From Leptodontidium sp. MPI-SDFR-AT-0119 (Eukaryota; Ascomycota; Leotiomycetes; Helotiales; Leptodontidiaceae), in the NCBI GenBank assembly GCA_020726505.1, contig JAHLEZ010000016.1, positions 806,001 to 870,000 of the forward strand: a stretch of DNA of 64,000 bases, read 5' to 3'. The stretch's first letter is position 1; every line of letters starts with the position of its first letter. This document shows positions 1 to 13,194 of this stretch, in pieces. Position numbers and translations under genes: made by a program. The notes under the pieces are model-generated. The model searched no databases. It worked only from the letters and a program-made list of their open reading frames with translations, and was not told the origin of the DNA.

Positions 1-163
1 TAATCCCCAGTAAGTACTCGCATTTTTTAGATTCGATTTAATAAGATTAATACTAATTTAACCCTTAATAATAAGTATAATAATATAAATTTATAAACCT
101 AAGCGTTCGTTAATTATTAGGGTAGCACTCGGGCGTAAGGTTAATAAAGCATTATCTACCTAA
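1..163. other. AT-rich left edge, no recognisable gene
   Basis: AT-rich sequence up to the 5' LTR of the first gypsy element. No coding frame or repeat boundary was recognised. The last five bases before the LTR (CCTAA) do not match the five after its 3' LTR. Confidence 0.5.
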
Positions 164-464
164 TGTTACGACCTCCGATGCGCCTCGTACTCTAACCGAC
201 ATAGCTCGTAGCATCGCTGGCTATACGACGGCGCTAAGCCTAATAGGGAAGACTAAGAGGCGAGTATGCGACATATTAATATAAATGATATTCGACTACG
301 CTAGGCCTTATTAAAAGGATCCTTTATATATTTATACTCGAGCTTCCCCTTATAAAAGGCTTTCCTTTTCTCCTTGTCTTTTCTTCTCGATTCTGAGCGT
401 AATATTAGGCCTAAATATAAAGCTAAAGTCTACTCGCCGTATTAACCTTTTATTAGCCGTAACA
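164..464 (+). repeat. 5' LTR of gypsy element 1
   Basis: 301 bp, TGTTACG...CGTAACA, near-identical in layout to 20189-20489 and to the solo LTR at 26059-26360. Differences are mostly C/T and G/A transitions, as expected of RIP. Confidence 0.93.
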
Positions 465-1129
465 TAAGAAAAGACTAATACCCCTTCGTTATAAAGTGTT
501 ATATCTTACTTAGTCTTACGCCTTATTAACCTACCCTTGTAATAAGTTAATAACGAGCTTTAATACCTTAGCCTATTTAATAAATAAGTACCTCTCTACT
601 TTAGTAGCAGACTATCTTAGAAAAAGCTAGATATTCTCTTGCGATTAACTTGCCTTATTATAACTTAACGCGCATTACTGTTTCGGAACGTATGTCTAAT
701 TAATAAATCGATCAACAACCCTAAATACCCCCTTACCTCGCCCTACTGACCTCTCCCCCTCGTCGGCGAAGCTCTAGAGAAAGAAGCGCCCCTGTACGGC
801 TAGGCTTTACTAATACCCTTATCCCTTTAGTCGAGACTCTTTCAGAGGAATCGGATAACTTTGAAGGATTCGACTCGGACTTAGAGAATAAACCCCAAAA
901 CTTCTTTAACGCATCGCTAGAGCCTACTAATATAAAGGGCCTTACCCCCGATTAATAAGTAAAGGTAGATTAGTTAATTAAGAACTTCGTTAACTTTATT
1001 ATCGCCGCCGTTGTTATATAAGCTCTTACTTAATATATTATTAATAACCCTCGTTAAGAGACTCGTACTTCTTCCCTTTCTTTTAACCGGTTAATACGTG
1101 CTTTTACAACTAACATTTAGCCAACTACT
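465..1129 (+). other. gypsy element 1 leader and start of gag
   Basis: Internal DNA after the 5' LTR. It is AT-rich with scattered less degraded GC patches (for example around 730-800). It should hold the leader and gag start, but I could not identify a start codon or a convincing primer-binding site. Confidence 0.5.
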
Positions 1130-3232
1130 AATTATTATTTACTGAAATTAGATATGTCGATCCTAGTAGTAGAGTCTTTTAAAGTCAAGTACCCCCGACT
1201 TCTCTTTAGTAATTATAAGGGAGATATTAAATACGATACTTAAAAGATAGAGATGAAATTATTCTTAGAAGAGTACTTTAGTAACTTTAAGAATAAAATA
1301 TCCTAAGTTAAGGCTTACTTTTAATATACCGCTGGCGAAGCTAAGACTATTATTCTTTAATACATAAATCTCGATTATGTCAGAACCTTTAACACAGTAG
1401 TCGACGTATTAAAGGCGTTAGATTAGCGATTTTTTAATCACAATAGGGTTTAAGCTATTAAGAGACTATATAACTAACTTCTTATAAGTAATATAATATA
1501 TAACGATTTTCGGATTAAATTTACGTTATATACTATTATAGGCAAAATCGCTTGTACTCACTAGTTTAAGGATATATATGAGAAGGTATCCCCGACTCTT
1601 AAACGCATAATTTATATCGAGAAGTATAAGATAAATAGTAATTATACTACTCTCAACGAATTCTAGGCTATTACGAATCGGGAGAGTCGTAATATTGCCT
1701 TAGAGAAAGCCACTTCGACCCGCAAAGCTTAGTCTAGCGTAGCCTTTAATACTAACGACTTACGCGGTATCCTAAAGAAGGAGAACTAGCGTGTCACTTC
1801 CCTTACGTTGGCTATTACGGCGTGGAGACTCCCGACCCCGACTCTAAGTTAATCGTTAGAAGTTCGTTAGTATACGACCTTTCCCTCGCCTATTTTGCGC
1901 CGACTTAAGTCTCTAGTACCTCCCCCTACACCAAGAGACGTATTTTCTAATACCTGCCTTTATTATAGTAAGAACGGTTATTAGGCTAGTGACTATTTTA
2001 AGCGCCGAAAGGATTAGGCTCTCGATAAGTCGATTTCTAAACTAGTCGTCGGCGAGGACTTAGAGATTAACGAGCTATTAAAAAACTCCTAAGCCGTAGT
2101 AAAGACTTATACCTTAGTATAAGTTATAACTTGTGAAAGAACTTAGTATTTAATTTCCGTGTTTTTATTAAAAGACGACAATTCTTAATTATTATTAAAT
2201 TAAGAAGAAATAGATTTTTTACTAAGACACTTGTATATATTAATAACGAAGTTAATATTTTTAATGTTATTAAAACCTCTCTCGTATACTAACTTGTTAA
2301 GTAATTTAATATTTCTTTTATATCCCTCCCTTAGCCGATTATCCTAACTAGCTACAATAGTAGGAAAGGCAAGCTAATTAATACGGCCGTTTTACTTACC
2401 TTAACGATTAACCGCTGGCGAATTGACTTTCTCTTCTTGGTGATTAACCTAGGAAATACTAACGTTTTAATTAGTCGGAAATTCCTAGAGCATTACGACC
2501 TAAAGTAGTCGTATACTAAGAATCGTAATCGGCTAAAATGGCCATTAGATATACTAGTTTAGCCGTACTTTAATTAGCGAGTCTTCGTCGACATTAACTA
2601 TTTTAACAAGCTAATCGTCAAGTCTCACTAGCTTAATACGGAACGAAGGGATACTTTTATAAATATAAATAACTATCGCCGAAGGCAGGCTAAGATTACG
2701 GCACTTAATAACCTTCTTAAGTCAAAGGTCTTTATACGACCTACCGCTAGCGTCTCGCCGACTCGACCCTCGAGCTTTACTAGAAAAGTGAAAAAGTGCC
2801 TTTGTATTATAAAATATTAATTAAACCCTTCAATATCCCGTGGTCCCGAATTACTACTAAAGGATAAGAACGCCCGTAAAGCCCCCCTGGCGAATTAATA
2901 GCTAAAGGCGCTTATTATAAAGATCTTCCTTATATTAGTAGTGGCGATATTTACGACGTATCTCTAACTTTAGAAAATTAGGAAAAATAAGGTAAAAACC
3001 TTCGTAGTATTTATATATAGGATTAACTAAGAATTAACTCGTCGCTAGCGAGAGGCCTTAAACTAATTAAGTGTTAAGCTCGCATCGATAAACGGAGAAT
3101 TGTTCTTAAAAGAGGCCCTAAAGGCTAAGTACGCGTAGGATAACGAACTAGTAAGTAAGAGGCTTCTTATAAAGTACTAAGAATACGCTTTCCTCTTTTC
3201 CTAGCGAGCCTCTGATGAGTTACTAGCGCATC

Positions 3233-3395
3233 TGTGGTGCAGAAGTGGAGCAAAAAGTAGGTGCTCTCCCAAAGTGGTGATCAAGTCGTCTGAATTCTGT
3301 AAAAGGAGGCTCGTAGGGAGTAACTGACTATATACACGAATAGGGGCTGCTGACTCAGCGGTGCCATGGTGCCGCATGCCCGTGCCTGTACGACA
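3233..3395 (-). repeat. solo LTR, family A, with GCATC target duplication
   Basis: 163-bp insertion in gypsy element 1, flanked by GCATC on both sides (3228-3232 and 3396-3400). On the minus strand it starts TGTCGTACAGG and ends CACCACA, so it has TG...CA ends. The same sequence occurs in plus orientation at 17610-17771. It keeps near-normal GC inside a heavily RIPed host, so it inserted after most RIP, or escaped it because of its length. Confidence 0.93.
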
Positions 3396-3741
3396 GCATC
3401 GCTAAGGTATAAACTATTAGCTTAAGCTTACTAAGGAGAACGACTTGTCTTTTGAACCTCTTTGGCGTATAATTAAAGATTAGTTATTAAAGACTAAGTA
3501 GTATATTATTAATAACTTACATAAAAGCTTTATTAAGTCCTTTAGCGCATTATATACGGCCCTTATTCTCTTCGCTAAGAAATCCGATAGTAATCTCTAG
3601 TTATACGTCGATTATAAGAAGTTAAATGCCTTATTAAAAAAGAACCTGTACCCGATCTCTCTAATTAATAAGATAATAGCACGTATTTATAAGGCAAAGG
3701 TCTTTATAAAATTTGATATTTAATAAGCTTTTCACCGTATC

Positions 3742-4144
3742 TGAAAAGAAGAGATTTGGTGTGAATGATGATTCTATTGTAGAGGGGATTTCTAGGTCTA
3801 TATAATTACTCTAGCTTATTACGTATGTATTCGCTTAGGTAGCCGAATTAAGTAAATGTAAGCTCAAACGAGCTCAAACGAGCTCAAACGAGTCTTTACT
3901 AAATACAGTTACTTCCGGTAGTTTGAGACGTAAAGCCCGAAGCTTCGTACAACCACTGTTTTAGCCTAAGAAAGCCGTGTATCAGAAGCCTTGGATTCCA
4001 TGGCTGTAACCTGTAGTCGTTAAAGCTTTGTATTAGACGTATGTGGCTTGTTTTAAGCTATTTCCGACTAATTAGGTCTAGAATGGGTTTTATTAAGTAT
4101 ATAAGCGAGCTTTAAGCGAGGGTAGTTATATTATAATCTTTATA
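3742..4144 (-). repeat. solo LTR, family B, with GTATC target duplication
   Basis: 403-bp insertion flanked by GTATC (3737-3741 and 4145-4149). Its left end (GTGTGAATGATGATTCTATT, then TTTCTAGGTCTATATAA) matches the LTR of copia element 3 and it ends TTTATA as that LTR does, so it is a longer relative of the same family. Excising it with one GTATC restores the gypsy RT reading frame. It contains three direct copies of a 10-mer at 3861-3890. Confidence 0.88.
3861..3892. repeat. 10-bp tandem repeat, three copies
   Basis: AGCTCAAACG is repeated three times head to tail (3861-3890) plus AG, inside solo LTR B. The copies are identical despite the AT-rich setting. Confidence 0.95.
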
Positions 4145-4529
4145 GTATCCGCATGTCCCCTAAGAGCGAAGACTATACGACCTTTCGCACTTAATATAAC
4201 ACTTATAAATATAAGGTTCTTCCCTTTAGCCTTATAAATAGCCTAACGATTTTTTAGCGGTTTATTAACGACATCTTAATAAAGTAATTAAACGACTTTT
4301 GCGTAGCTTATATAAACGATATTCTTATATATTCGTTAACCCCCGAGGAGCACGAGGTCTATATTAAGAAGGTAATAATAATATTATAGGCATACGGACT
4401 TTAAGCCGATATTAAGAAGTCCGAGTTTAGTATGTAAAAGATAAGGTTCTTAAGATTTATTATTAAAGTCGATAGCGTAGAAGTAGACCCAAAGAAGATT
4501 AATATAATCAAGGACTAGCGATACGGTAG

Positions 4530-4726
4530 TGTCATGCAGGTTATGGTAGGCCGGCTAAGCGAGCCCAATCAAAGGCACCATGGCCAAAGCGCCCGCGACC
4601 TCCATATTCAGGGAGCTTGAATAGACTATACGTAGAGAATATAACAATTAATTACAGTACTACGCATACTTTAATAATACGTCAAATTCGCCTCTGTAGA
4701 GCCTCTAGGCGTGCTCTTGCACGACA
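4530..4726 (+). repeat. 5' LTR of copia element 2
   Basis: 197 bp, TGTCATGCAGG...GCACGACA. It aligns with 17343-17539 over its full length; differences are mainly transitions. GGTAG precedes it. Confidence 0.92.
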
Positions 4727-4740
4727 GTTATAAGCCCCGT
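4727..4740 (+). promoter_or_regulatory. putative primer-binding site (half-tRNA-iMet type)
   Basis: GTTATAAGCCCCGT directly follows the 5' LTR. Allowing one G-to-A change it is GTTATGAGCCCCGT, close to the complement of the initiator tRNA-Met anticodon stem-loop. That is the site used by Drosophila copia and yeast Ty5. The same motif follows the LTR at 58618-58802. Confidence 0.6.
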
Positions 4741-4899
4741 AAGTTATTAATACTTCCTAGTCGCATGCACGCGCTAACGTGGCTCTATAGAGGCATATAA
4801 AGGCTTTCTCACCGCTGCCTTATACACGTACTAGTAGTACTTAAAAGCCTGTTAATAACCCTTAAATCACTAAAACCTCTTCGAAATCATCATATACAT

Positions 4900-7800
4900 A
4901 CTTAAAACCGACAATGTCACTTTTAAGGCTACCTGTGGACTATAATTTAAAAGCGCAGAAGGATTAGGCGACATAGCACTTGCGCTTGAATTTCTATACT
5001 AGCTTTATAAGTGCACTAGACATAGTAAACCCTAGCGCCCCTATAATAGGCTATATTCTAAACCTCCGACTAAAGGCTCTAACGCTCGAAAGCACCGCGA
5101 AAGAGGTTACAAAGACTTAGTTAAGCTAGTATTACGCTAATATTGCAGCTTAGAAAGTAGCAAACCCACAACCGTCCTCGACGCCTGAGTCGACTAATAA
5201 TACGTAGGCTACACCGACTCTAGAGCTATCGACAGATACTTAAATAAAAGGGACAAGTCTAAAAGAAGCTAGTCTACCCCCTTACCTGACAATTGTAGAG
5301 ATACAGTAGATTTATATAGTACAAGCTAAGGAATACTAATACACACTTGCTAAATAGACGAGCTAAAATAACAAATACATGGCTCTATATAACTAGCTCT
5401 CTAAAATAGTAGACGATTCGCTTTTAAACTCTACGATTAAGGAACTAAAGGGCAAGAGTGAACTAAGTATATAAAAGCTAGTTAATACACTTTAGCGCGA
5501 CATAGTATTATTAGAATCGTTAGTCCTTACTATAATAATTACAGAATACGAGAAGATTTTGAGGGAGGCACATAAAGGAAAAGTCAACGTTAACTAGTAA
5601 ATAAAGGACTTCTTAAAGGCTTATAGGAATGCTAAAGTATACGACATCCTTAACGTCAAGGGCACTGTGGCTCTAAAGAAGTGGCTACGTGCTGTGGGAG
5701 CTTACATACACCCTAACTAAGTAAACCCTATCCTTAGTATAGTTATACGCGACGACTAACTTAGAAAGGAATATAGTTTTACTCTTAATAAATATATTTA
5801 GGTGCTCCCTAGCATAGACTAAGAGTACACTATATTTAGGAAGCCTAAGCGTTAAGGAGGGGGTAGTAATTAATACTCAACCCTTAGAGGAATAAATAAT
5901 AGTGTGTCGGGCGTAAGCTTTAGTAAATCTCGCTCTCGCGGCTAAGGTAACTTATGCCTATACGGTATAAACAGTAAGTACTTCTTTAAGCCGCTTAAGT
6001 ACTAGATACTACGTTATATAATTAATAAAACGACTACTGAAGGTATAAAGTATATACTAAATACTAACGAGGTAACTATAACCCGCAAGAAGTTAAAAAC
6101 TACAAACTTTAGGAAGCTCAAGGCCGCTATAACTAAAGAAGGTTAGAAGTACGTTATAGTAGCTAAAATCACTAGAGCTAATAGTACTAGTACTTCTAAA
6201 CCTACTATTAACGCCAAAACGGCCGATGCCGCTGTACTTATAAGAAATAAAGACAAAGGTAAAGCTACGTAGGAAGGGACAGGGAGTATTAATGCGGCTG
6301 TAATCGACCTAAACCTCCTCGACGACATACTTTAGGATAGCGCTTTAGGCCCTAGTATTTACGCTACTATAGAGTTCTAACGCCACCCTTTATTAAACAA
6401 CACTCTTATTAACAACTGTAGTGCTACTCACTTAGTTAATAGTATTAATAAACTCGTCCTTAGTAGTTTTAAACGCACTACGAGAGACACAGTTGACGTA
6501 GGCACCTTAAGCTTAGTTATTATTGGCAGGGGTACACGCATCTTCGAGAACGCTTTATATAGCTCTAAAGGACTAAACACACGGAATCTAAAGCTAAACA
6601 ACGTGGCTATTATAAAGGGGTTTAATGTTAATATTATCTTAGAGAGCCTCCTTATATAGTCGGGGGTGTAGTATAATAGTACTAACACGACTTTACAAGT
6701 AAGTAGTACTAAAGAGAGCTATATAGTGAGAAACTTACAGCGTAAGTGGAACCTTATAGTATTTAAATATAAGCTAGTTAATAACTGCTCGCGCTCTCTA
6801 TAACTACGTGTATTTATAAAGACTCGTAGATCTCTTGTTATAATAATATACCTAACAATTAATAGACGACTACACTATCTTAAGAAGTATACCTTTTAAT
6901 TAACTCGTAGTTTCTTACGACCCTAGAGTAACACAGTACAGATATAGCACTTATAGGCTAGTCACCTCGGCAAAATAGCCCTGGAAGCTCTTGTGAAGTA
7001 TACCCGCAATGTCTAAATCGATGGAATCATTAACATATAATACGAAAGTTATACTGTGACATACTCAAATTAACGACTATCGCGCAAAAAATCAGACAAC
7101 AAGTCCCCGAGACCTTTCTTTAGAGTCGCATAGGACTTATTTAACTACCTTATAAGCTATAATAGCACATACTAGCTATTATTAATTAAGAACAAGTATA
7201 GTAGAAAGCTTTTCGCATTCACACTCACGAGTAAAGCTAACGAGTCAATTATAGGAGTGCTTGAAGCATTTAAGGCATAGACTAAACGCTAATATAATTT
7301 AGTTATATATAAAGTCAGGTCTGACAACGACACGTCTGTAATTAACACAAGATATTAGACCTAGTACGACTAATAGGCGTTAGACAATAGTATTGACTTA
7401 GAGCCTACTCCTATTTACACGTATAAGCCAAATAGAGGTGTAGAAAGAGCTAGTAGGGAGCTAATTACTAAGGCCTTAAAAATAATAACAGGCGCTAATC
7501 TACTATTTAAGCTGTAGCCGGAAGTTGTTTTAACGGCTATATACCTTTATAATATGTCGCCACTCGCCAGAAGAGCTATATACTCCCTAAATAAAGTACT
7601 AGAGGCATAGTTTAGGCAGTATTTTCGGTAGTACGATCTATAGATAGTAAAGAGGTTATTAGTCGATTTGAGACCTGACTAGAGTAACATTTTTGCGTAT
7701 GGCGCTAAAGCCTACGCGATAATTAAGGACTAATAAGCTCTCCGTGACAAGAGAGGCTTTAAGGTCAACCCTAGGGGGCATATTAGATACTTAGTTAACT

Positions 7801-8373
7801 ATTGTGTAACTAATATATATAGGGTCTAGATACCTTAACTAAAGCGTGTAATACGTACCTAAAACGTTGTTTTTAATAAGGTATAGTTTTATAGCAAGTA
7901 AATAGTAGTCGGCTAATTACTATTAATACTTAAATAAGTCGTTAATATACTTATAGAGCCTAGGGCCGCTTAGGACGCCGAGTTAGCTATTAAACACGTA
8001 GTAGACGAGTATGCGGAGGCGAAAACTAGTACTAAATTAAACAGGCTATTGTCTGACTTAATAAAAGTCGACGAAGTTTCTACGGAGGTAATTTTACACG
8101 TAACTACTAAGGCGGGACTGCCTGTTCTACGAGAGTACTAGAGTGAGATAGTACTATTAAATTCACGAATTGACACGTTAGAGGACAATATAGAGCTTAA
8201 TAAAGACGATATAAAAGTTCTAGTAATATTAAAAAGCCTAAGTATACTAAGATAGACTTAAAGCTAGACATAACGAAACGAATATATCGAGCTTAAGAGA
8301 AGTGCCTTAAGTGCGAAACAATCACGTTAAATTAAAGGTACGCGCAAATTAATACCTCAAGTTATAATTTAGA
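4900..8373 (+). pseudogene. copia element 2 gag-protease-integrase relic
   Basis: Degraded plus-strand polyprotein. A zinc-knuckle-like stretch (C..YG...SKYF) lies near 5950-5985. A protease-like block NNCSATHLVN lies near 6410-6440. The pre-integrase HLGKIALEAL block lies near 6960-7000, and the integrase core extends to about 7720. It is interrupted by many TAA/TAG codons, then cut at 8374 by copia element 3, with the GTGGA duplication. RT and RNase H continue after 13914. No open frame longer than about 100 codons is left on the coding strand. Confidence 0.8.
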
Positions 8374-8378
8374 GTGGA

Positions 8379-8619
8379 TGTGAAATAGAGAATGATGGTG
8401 TGAATGATGATTCTATTGAGGGGGCATTTCTAGGTCTATATAACTACTTTGAGTACCGAGTACCAAGTACCAAGCTCTCGCATCGGTTATTAGCTTTGTA
8501 TCAAGTTACTAGCTTTGTATCAGAGGCTCGCATCGGTTATTAGCTTTGTATCAAGTTACTAGCTTTGTATCAAAGGCTCGCATCGGTTATTAGGCTCGCA
8601 TATGGCTAGTATTCTTATA
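8379..8619 (-). repeat. 3' LTR of copia element 3 (left copy)
   Basis: 241 bp, differing from 13669-13909 at two sites only. It contains three head-to-tail starts of a 50-bp unit at 8477, 8527 and 8577 (the last partial), each beginning CTCGCATCGGTTATTAG. Confidence 0.95.
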
Positions 8620-8670
8620 GCCCCTCGTAAGATATATTATAATTTATTTATTTATATCTTATCTTTTATT

Positions 8671-11600
8671 TTAAGCAGTTCTTAGATTTAAAGCAGTTAT
8701 AAAAGCTAATTGTTTATTGTTATCTAAAGCTTTTGTAAAACCATCTACTAATTGAACTGTAGTATTTACGTATAATAGATTTAGTTTATTTTCGTTTATT
8801 GAGTTTCTTATGAAATGATAAGTTATATCAATATGTTTACTTCTTTTATGAAATTCGGGATTATTAGCTAATTTGAGAGCTGATTCACTATCAGTTAATA
8901 GCTTTAGTATAGGAGTTTCTCTATTATTTATAAATTTATTGAAGTAGTTTATTAAATTATATAAGTATAATGCTTCTTTTATTGCTTCTTTAAAAGCCAT
9001 ATATTTAGCTTCACAACTTAATAAAGCTACTGTTTTTTGAAGCATACTAAGCCAGCTTATAATACAGTTATTAACTAGAAACAAAAAGCCACTAGTACTT
9101 TTTCGGGAGCTAATATCTCCCCCCTAATCGGCGTCTGTATAGCCTAATAATTCTAGGAATGTTTTATTACAAATATAGTATATTCCTAATTTGGGGTATT
9201 TATTTAAGTATTTCCAAATGCGGTCTAGAGCCCTAAAATGGCTTAAATCAGGGTTAGACATATATCTAGCGCATCTATTAGTAACATATACTATATCAGG
9301 TCTTGTCTTAGTTGCTAGATGTATTAAAGAGCTTACTTATTATTGATATAATTGTAGGTCTTCTTTATTAGCTAAGCTAGTTGCTTTATCTAATCTAATT
9401 CCTGCTTCTACTGGTGTAATTACAGGATTTAAATTACCTTTATTAAAACGTTCGAATAACGTTTGAAGATATTTATTTTGATTTATATGTACTGATTGAT
9501 TTTTATAATCTAGTTTTATTTCTATGCCAAGGAATTGATGTACTTCACTTATGTATTCTATTTTTATAGTTTTAGTTAATTCTTTAACTATATCCTTTAT
9601 TATATTATCATCTAGTCCTGTGAATATCAAGTCGTCTACATGGCAAATTATAATTATTTTCAATTTATTATGTATAAATATAGCTTCATCAAATGGTAGA
9701 GCTTCAAAACCTAGTTTATTTAAGGCCTCGGATAAGTGTTTATACCATAGTCTAGGTGATTGCTTAAGGCCATATAAAGCTTTATTAAGTTTACAATATA
9801 ATTTTGAGTTGTTATTATTATTAGAGGTTTTTATTAACTCATATGTATTATTATTTTTATTATAATATCGTTCTCGACCTATTAGTTGTTCTATATATAT
9901 TTCAGCATCTATTTTAGCGTGTACAAAGGCATTTTTAACGTCGTATTGATGCATTTTCCATTTATTTGCCATAGCTAATATAAATATTAACTTATAGGAT
10001 TCTGGCCTACAAGTAGCTAAAAAGGTTTCTAAATAGTTAAGGCCTAATACTTGATCAAAGCCTTTTACTACCCATCTTGATTTATATTTTATAATATTAT
10101 CATTTAAGTCTGTTTTTATTCTATAAACCCATCTACCTCTTAAATAGGTTTTATTAGGTGGTAATTCTACTAAATTCCACGTATTTTGTAGCTCTAACTC
10201 ATCTATTTCTGATTTCATAGATTTTAACTAATTATCTTTATCAAGACTATTTATAGCTTGTTTATATGTATTAGGTTCATTATTAATATTACTTATAAAG
10301 ACTAGGTCTTCTTCATTTTCTGTAGAGTTATTTATTAGAGCTATATTTGGAGAGCTATTTATTACAACTTAAGGAAAAGTTATTCTTTGGCGGCCTGATC
10401 CGTCTAGGTGAATATTATTATGATTATTATTATTATTACTTCTTGTAATTCTTATATTATTATTAGTATTATTACTTCTTGTAATTCTTATATTATTAGT
10501 ATTATCCTCATTATTATTATTATTTTCATTATTATTGTTATCTCCATTATTATTATTGTTATTGTTATTATTGCCTTCATTATTATTTATATTATTATTA
10601 TTATTATTTATAAGGTCTTGTATATTTATTTGACTTTCTTCAAATATATTTATTTCAGGATTATTTATAAATTTATTGTCAATGATTTTAATATCTCTTA
10701 CCTAAAGAGCTTTTTTAGTTATTATATCTAGGACTTTATATAAAGGATAATTAAATCCAATTAGTATTACTTTATTAGCTTTTGGTTCTAGTTTAGTTAT
10801 ATGATTCTTTTTATTTTTATAAAAGCATATAAATCCAAATGTTTTAATATGAGTAATATCTAGTATTTTATTATATCGTAATTCATAAGGAGTTTTATAG
10901 TCTATTACCGAATGCGGAGTTCTATTATAAAGATATGTAGCCGTTATTGCAGCTTCCCCCCATAAATAATTAGGTAAATTAGCAAATGCTAGTAGACACC
11001 TAACTTTATTTAATATAGTGCGATTTATACGCTCTGTTGCACCATTAGGTTCTTTTGTATAAGCAGGAGCTAGTTAGTGAGTTATTCCATGATTTATAAG
11101 ATATTCTTTAAATTTATTATTTATATATTCTCTACCATTATCAGTTACAAGTATATTTATACGTTTATTATTATTGTTATTTTCATTTTTATTTTTATAT
11201 TCAATAAAAGCGTTCATTACTTCATATTTATTTCTTAGTAGTTTTATTTCTAAATATTTACTCTTAATATCTAAGAAAGTTATAATATATTTATAATTAT
11301 CATATGTTATAGGTGTAATAGGGCCACATAAGTCACTGACTACTTTTTGTAGTAAATCAAAGACTTTATCACTAGTTATTTTATTAACTTTATTAGTGAA
11401 TTTTCCTTTAAGACAAGTCTCACAGTTTAGTATTTGATTATTTATATCTGTATTTGAGATTATATTAATATATCCATAAGTATTATTTATTATTTTATCT
11501 AAGTACATTAAGCTGATATGACCTAATTTTACATGCAAATCCATTTTATTAATGCTTATAGGTTTATTTTCAATTGTACTTAAAATATTAGTATTAGTTA

Positions 11601-12963
11601 TTTGATTACTAGTTTTATGTGGTATAATATTTAGTATATATAATCCTTTGGATTTATTTCCTTCAATTATTACTTCATTTGTTATATTATTTTTGATATA
11701 GGCAAAGGAGTTATTAAAAATGCTATAATATTGACTACTTAGTTGACTTTGAGATATTAAGTTAATACCTAATTCAGGCATATAAAGACAATCTTTGAGT
11801 TTATATATTTTATTATTAATTATTGACTTTATTAAGATATCTCCGTATCCTTTTATATTTATTTGTTTAGCTTTTCCCCAGCTAACTAGTTTATTACAGA
11901 TTTTAAATTCATGGAAATATGATATATTACAACATATATGTTTTGTTGCAGCGGTATCTAAAACAAAGGTATTTGATTGACTATTTGATTCTTGACTATT
12001 TACCCCTAATTCTTGATTATTTACAAAGTTGGAGCCTATATTTGTATTATTAGTTATATTCTTTATAGAGGGTATAGTCATAAATACCTGTATATCTTCC
12101 ATAGGGAAATCAATATCAAAATCCCCGATATTTTCCAAAATATCACTATTACTATATAAAATATCAATATTCTCCTCCCGCTTATCCCGAGCCGATTTCT
12201 CGGTAATATCAGGTGATTTATCAGTCTTTGGCCGTTTCCACCCCTTAGGGGCCTTATCGGGAAATAGGAAGGCGCAATTAGAAGTCACATGAGAGTGTTG
12301 TTTGCAATTAGTACAATACTTCTTGCTTTGAGGGCTATTCTTAGTGACTTTATAAGGTTTTTTGCCTTTATAGCCACTAGAAGTTATTAGGGCCTGTTCT
12401 GTATTAGTATCATTTGATTCTTGACGTTTTGATTCGTCTAATAAATTAGAGAATAACGACTCAAGGGTATAAGAATCAATATTAGTTCTTAAAGACTGTG
12501 TTATATTGGAAACTAATCCATCATAATTATCAGTCAAGTTATTAAGAACCCAAGCTATTATTACCTGTTTAGGCAATTCAAGGTTTTTAGCTTTTAGCTG
12601 ATCGCTTAGCTGTTTTACCTAGTTAAGGTATTCTTCCATTGAATTATACTTAATCAAATGGGTATCAAAGAATTCTCGGCAAATCAAAAATTCCGAGCTA
12701 AACCCCTTAGGGGAATAGAGGTTTTTAAGTGATTGCCAAGCTTCAAAAGCACGTGTTATGTGCTGTATTTGCAAAAGAGGACCGTCCTTAATAAGCAATT
12801 GGATATTGGAGAGAGCTTTGCCGTTTATTTCATCACTTACTTCATTAGACGCTATTACAGCGTTTAGCGCTTCTTTAGTTAAGAAGGCCGTCATACGAAG
12901 TGCCCAAATAGGGTAATTAGCCGAGCCTGTAAGCTTAGCCATAGTGATCTTATCAGAGCTCAT
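8671..12963 (-). pseudogene. copia element 3 gag-pol polyprotein with a few nonsense codons
   Basis: One continuous frame from the ATG at 12963 to the stop at 8671. Gag: 12963-12619. A CX2CX4HX4C zinc knuckle (CTNCKQHSHVTSNC) lies near 12320-12280. Protease motif LDTAATKH lies near 11960 (DTAA where DSGA is usual). Integrase HHCC and core follow, with VSDLCGP and TDNGREY. RT carries KALYGLKQSPRLWY and HVDDL where YVDD is usual. RNase H carries SCEAKYMA. Internal stops read as Gln in context: TAG near 12617, TAA near 11072, TAG just upstream of 10218, and adjacent TAA TAA at 9334-9339. All fit C-to-T change of CAA/CAG, that is light RIP. Codon use is very AT-rich with Asn runs. Confidence 0.92.
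10222..11070 (-). pseudogene. integrase C-terminus and linker of copia element 3
   Basis: Part of the same polyprotein between the integrase core and RT. In frame it reads LAPAYTKEPNGATERINRT (11070-11015), the conserved end of the copia integrase core, then a low-complexity Asn/Ile-rich linker near 10400-10650. The AT trinucleotide runs of that linker create spurious open frames on the plus strand. Confidence 0.8.
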
Positions 12964-13194
12964 TCTGTTTATTTTATTAGTTATTTTTCAAAGAGTTTTT
13001 GAAGATATTAACTTAACTTGAGATTTTTGAGAATTTGAGTTATTCAAGAAAGTCTAAGTTTTTTGATATTAGTTATTGATCACGTAGATTATATATGTTC
13101 CAAGTTATAGGGCAAAATACCTGTTATTGGTTGAGAACTTTTCAAGTGTTAGATTTTGAGTGAAAAATCTTTTTATTAGACCAGCTAATAAATC

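Larger units (their letters stand above)
1130..4524 (+). pseudogene. gypsy gag-pol relic, first part (gag, protease, start of RT)
   Basis: Degraded retroelement polyprotein read on the plus strand. A CCHC zinc knuckle of gag is visible near 1955-2010, with at least one Cys changed to Tyr. A protease-like end resembling ILIGRKFLEHY lies near 2470-2500. Reverse transcriptase follows from about 3420. Removing the solo LTR at 3742-4144 joins two pieces into a normal RT block, AFHRIR plus MSPKSEDYTTFRT. A YxDD-type block appears near 4300-4330 as AYINDILIYS (Asp to Asn, RIP-like). The frame is cut at 4525 by copia element 2 and resumes at 17545. Very many TAA/TAG stops; no function remains. Confidence 0.85.

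Noticed and set aside
8477..8602. Second candidate for a regular repeat-spacer array
   Set aside because: Three 50-bp direct repeats within an LTR, with no spacers.
10408..10731. 107-codon plus-strand Ile-rich frame
   Set aside because: Created by ATT/ATA runs opposite the Asn-rich linker of copia element 3.
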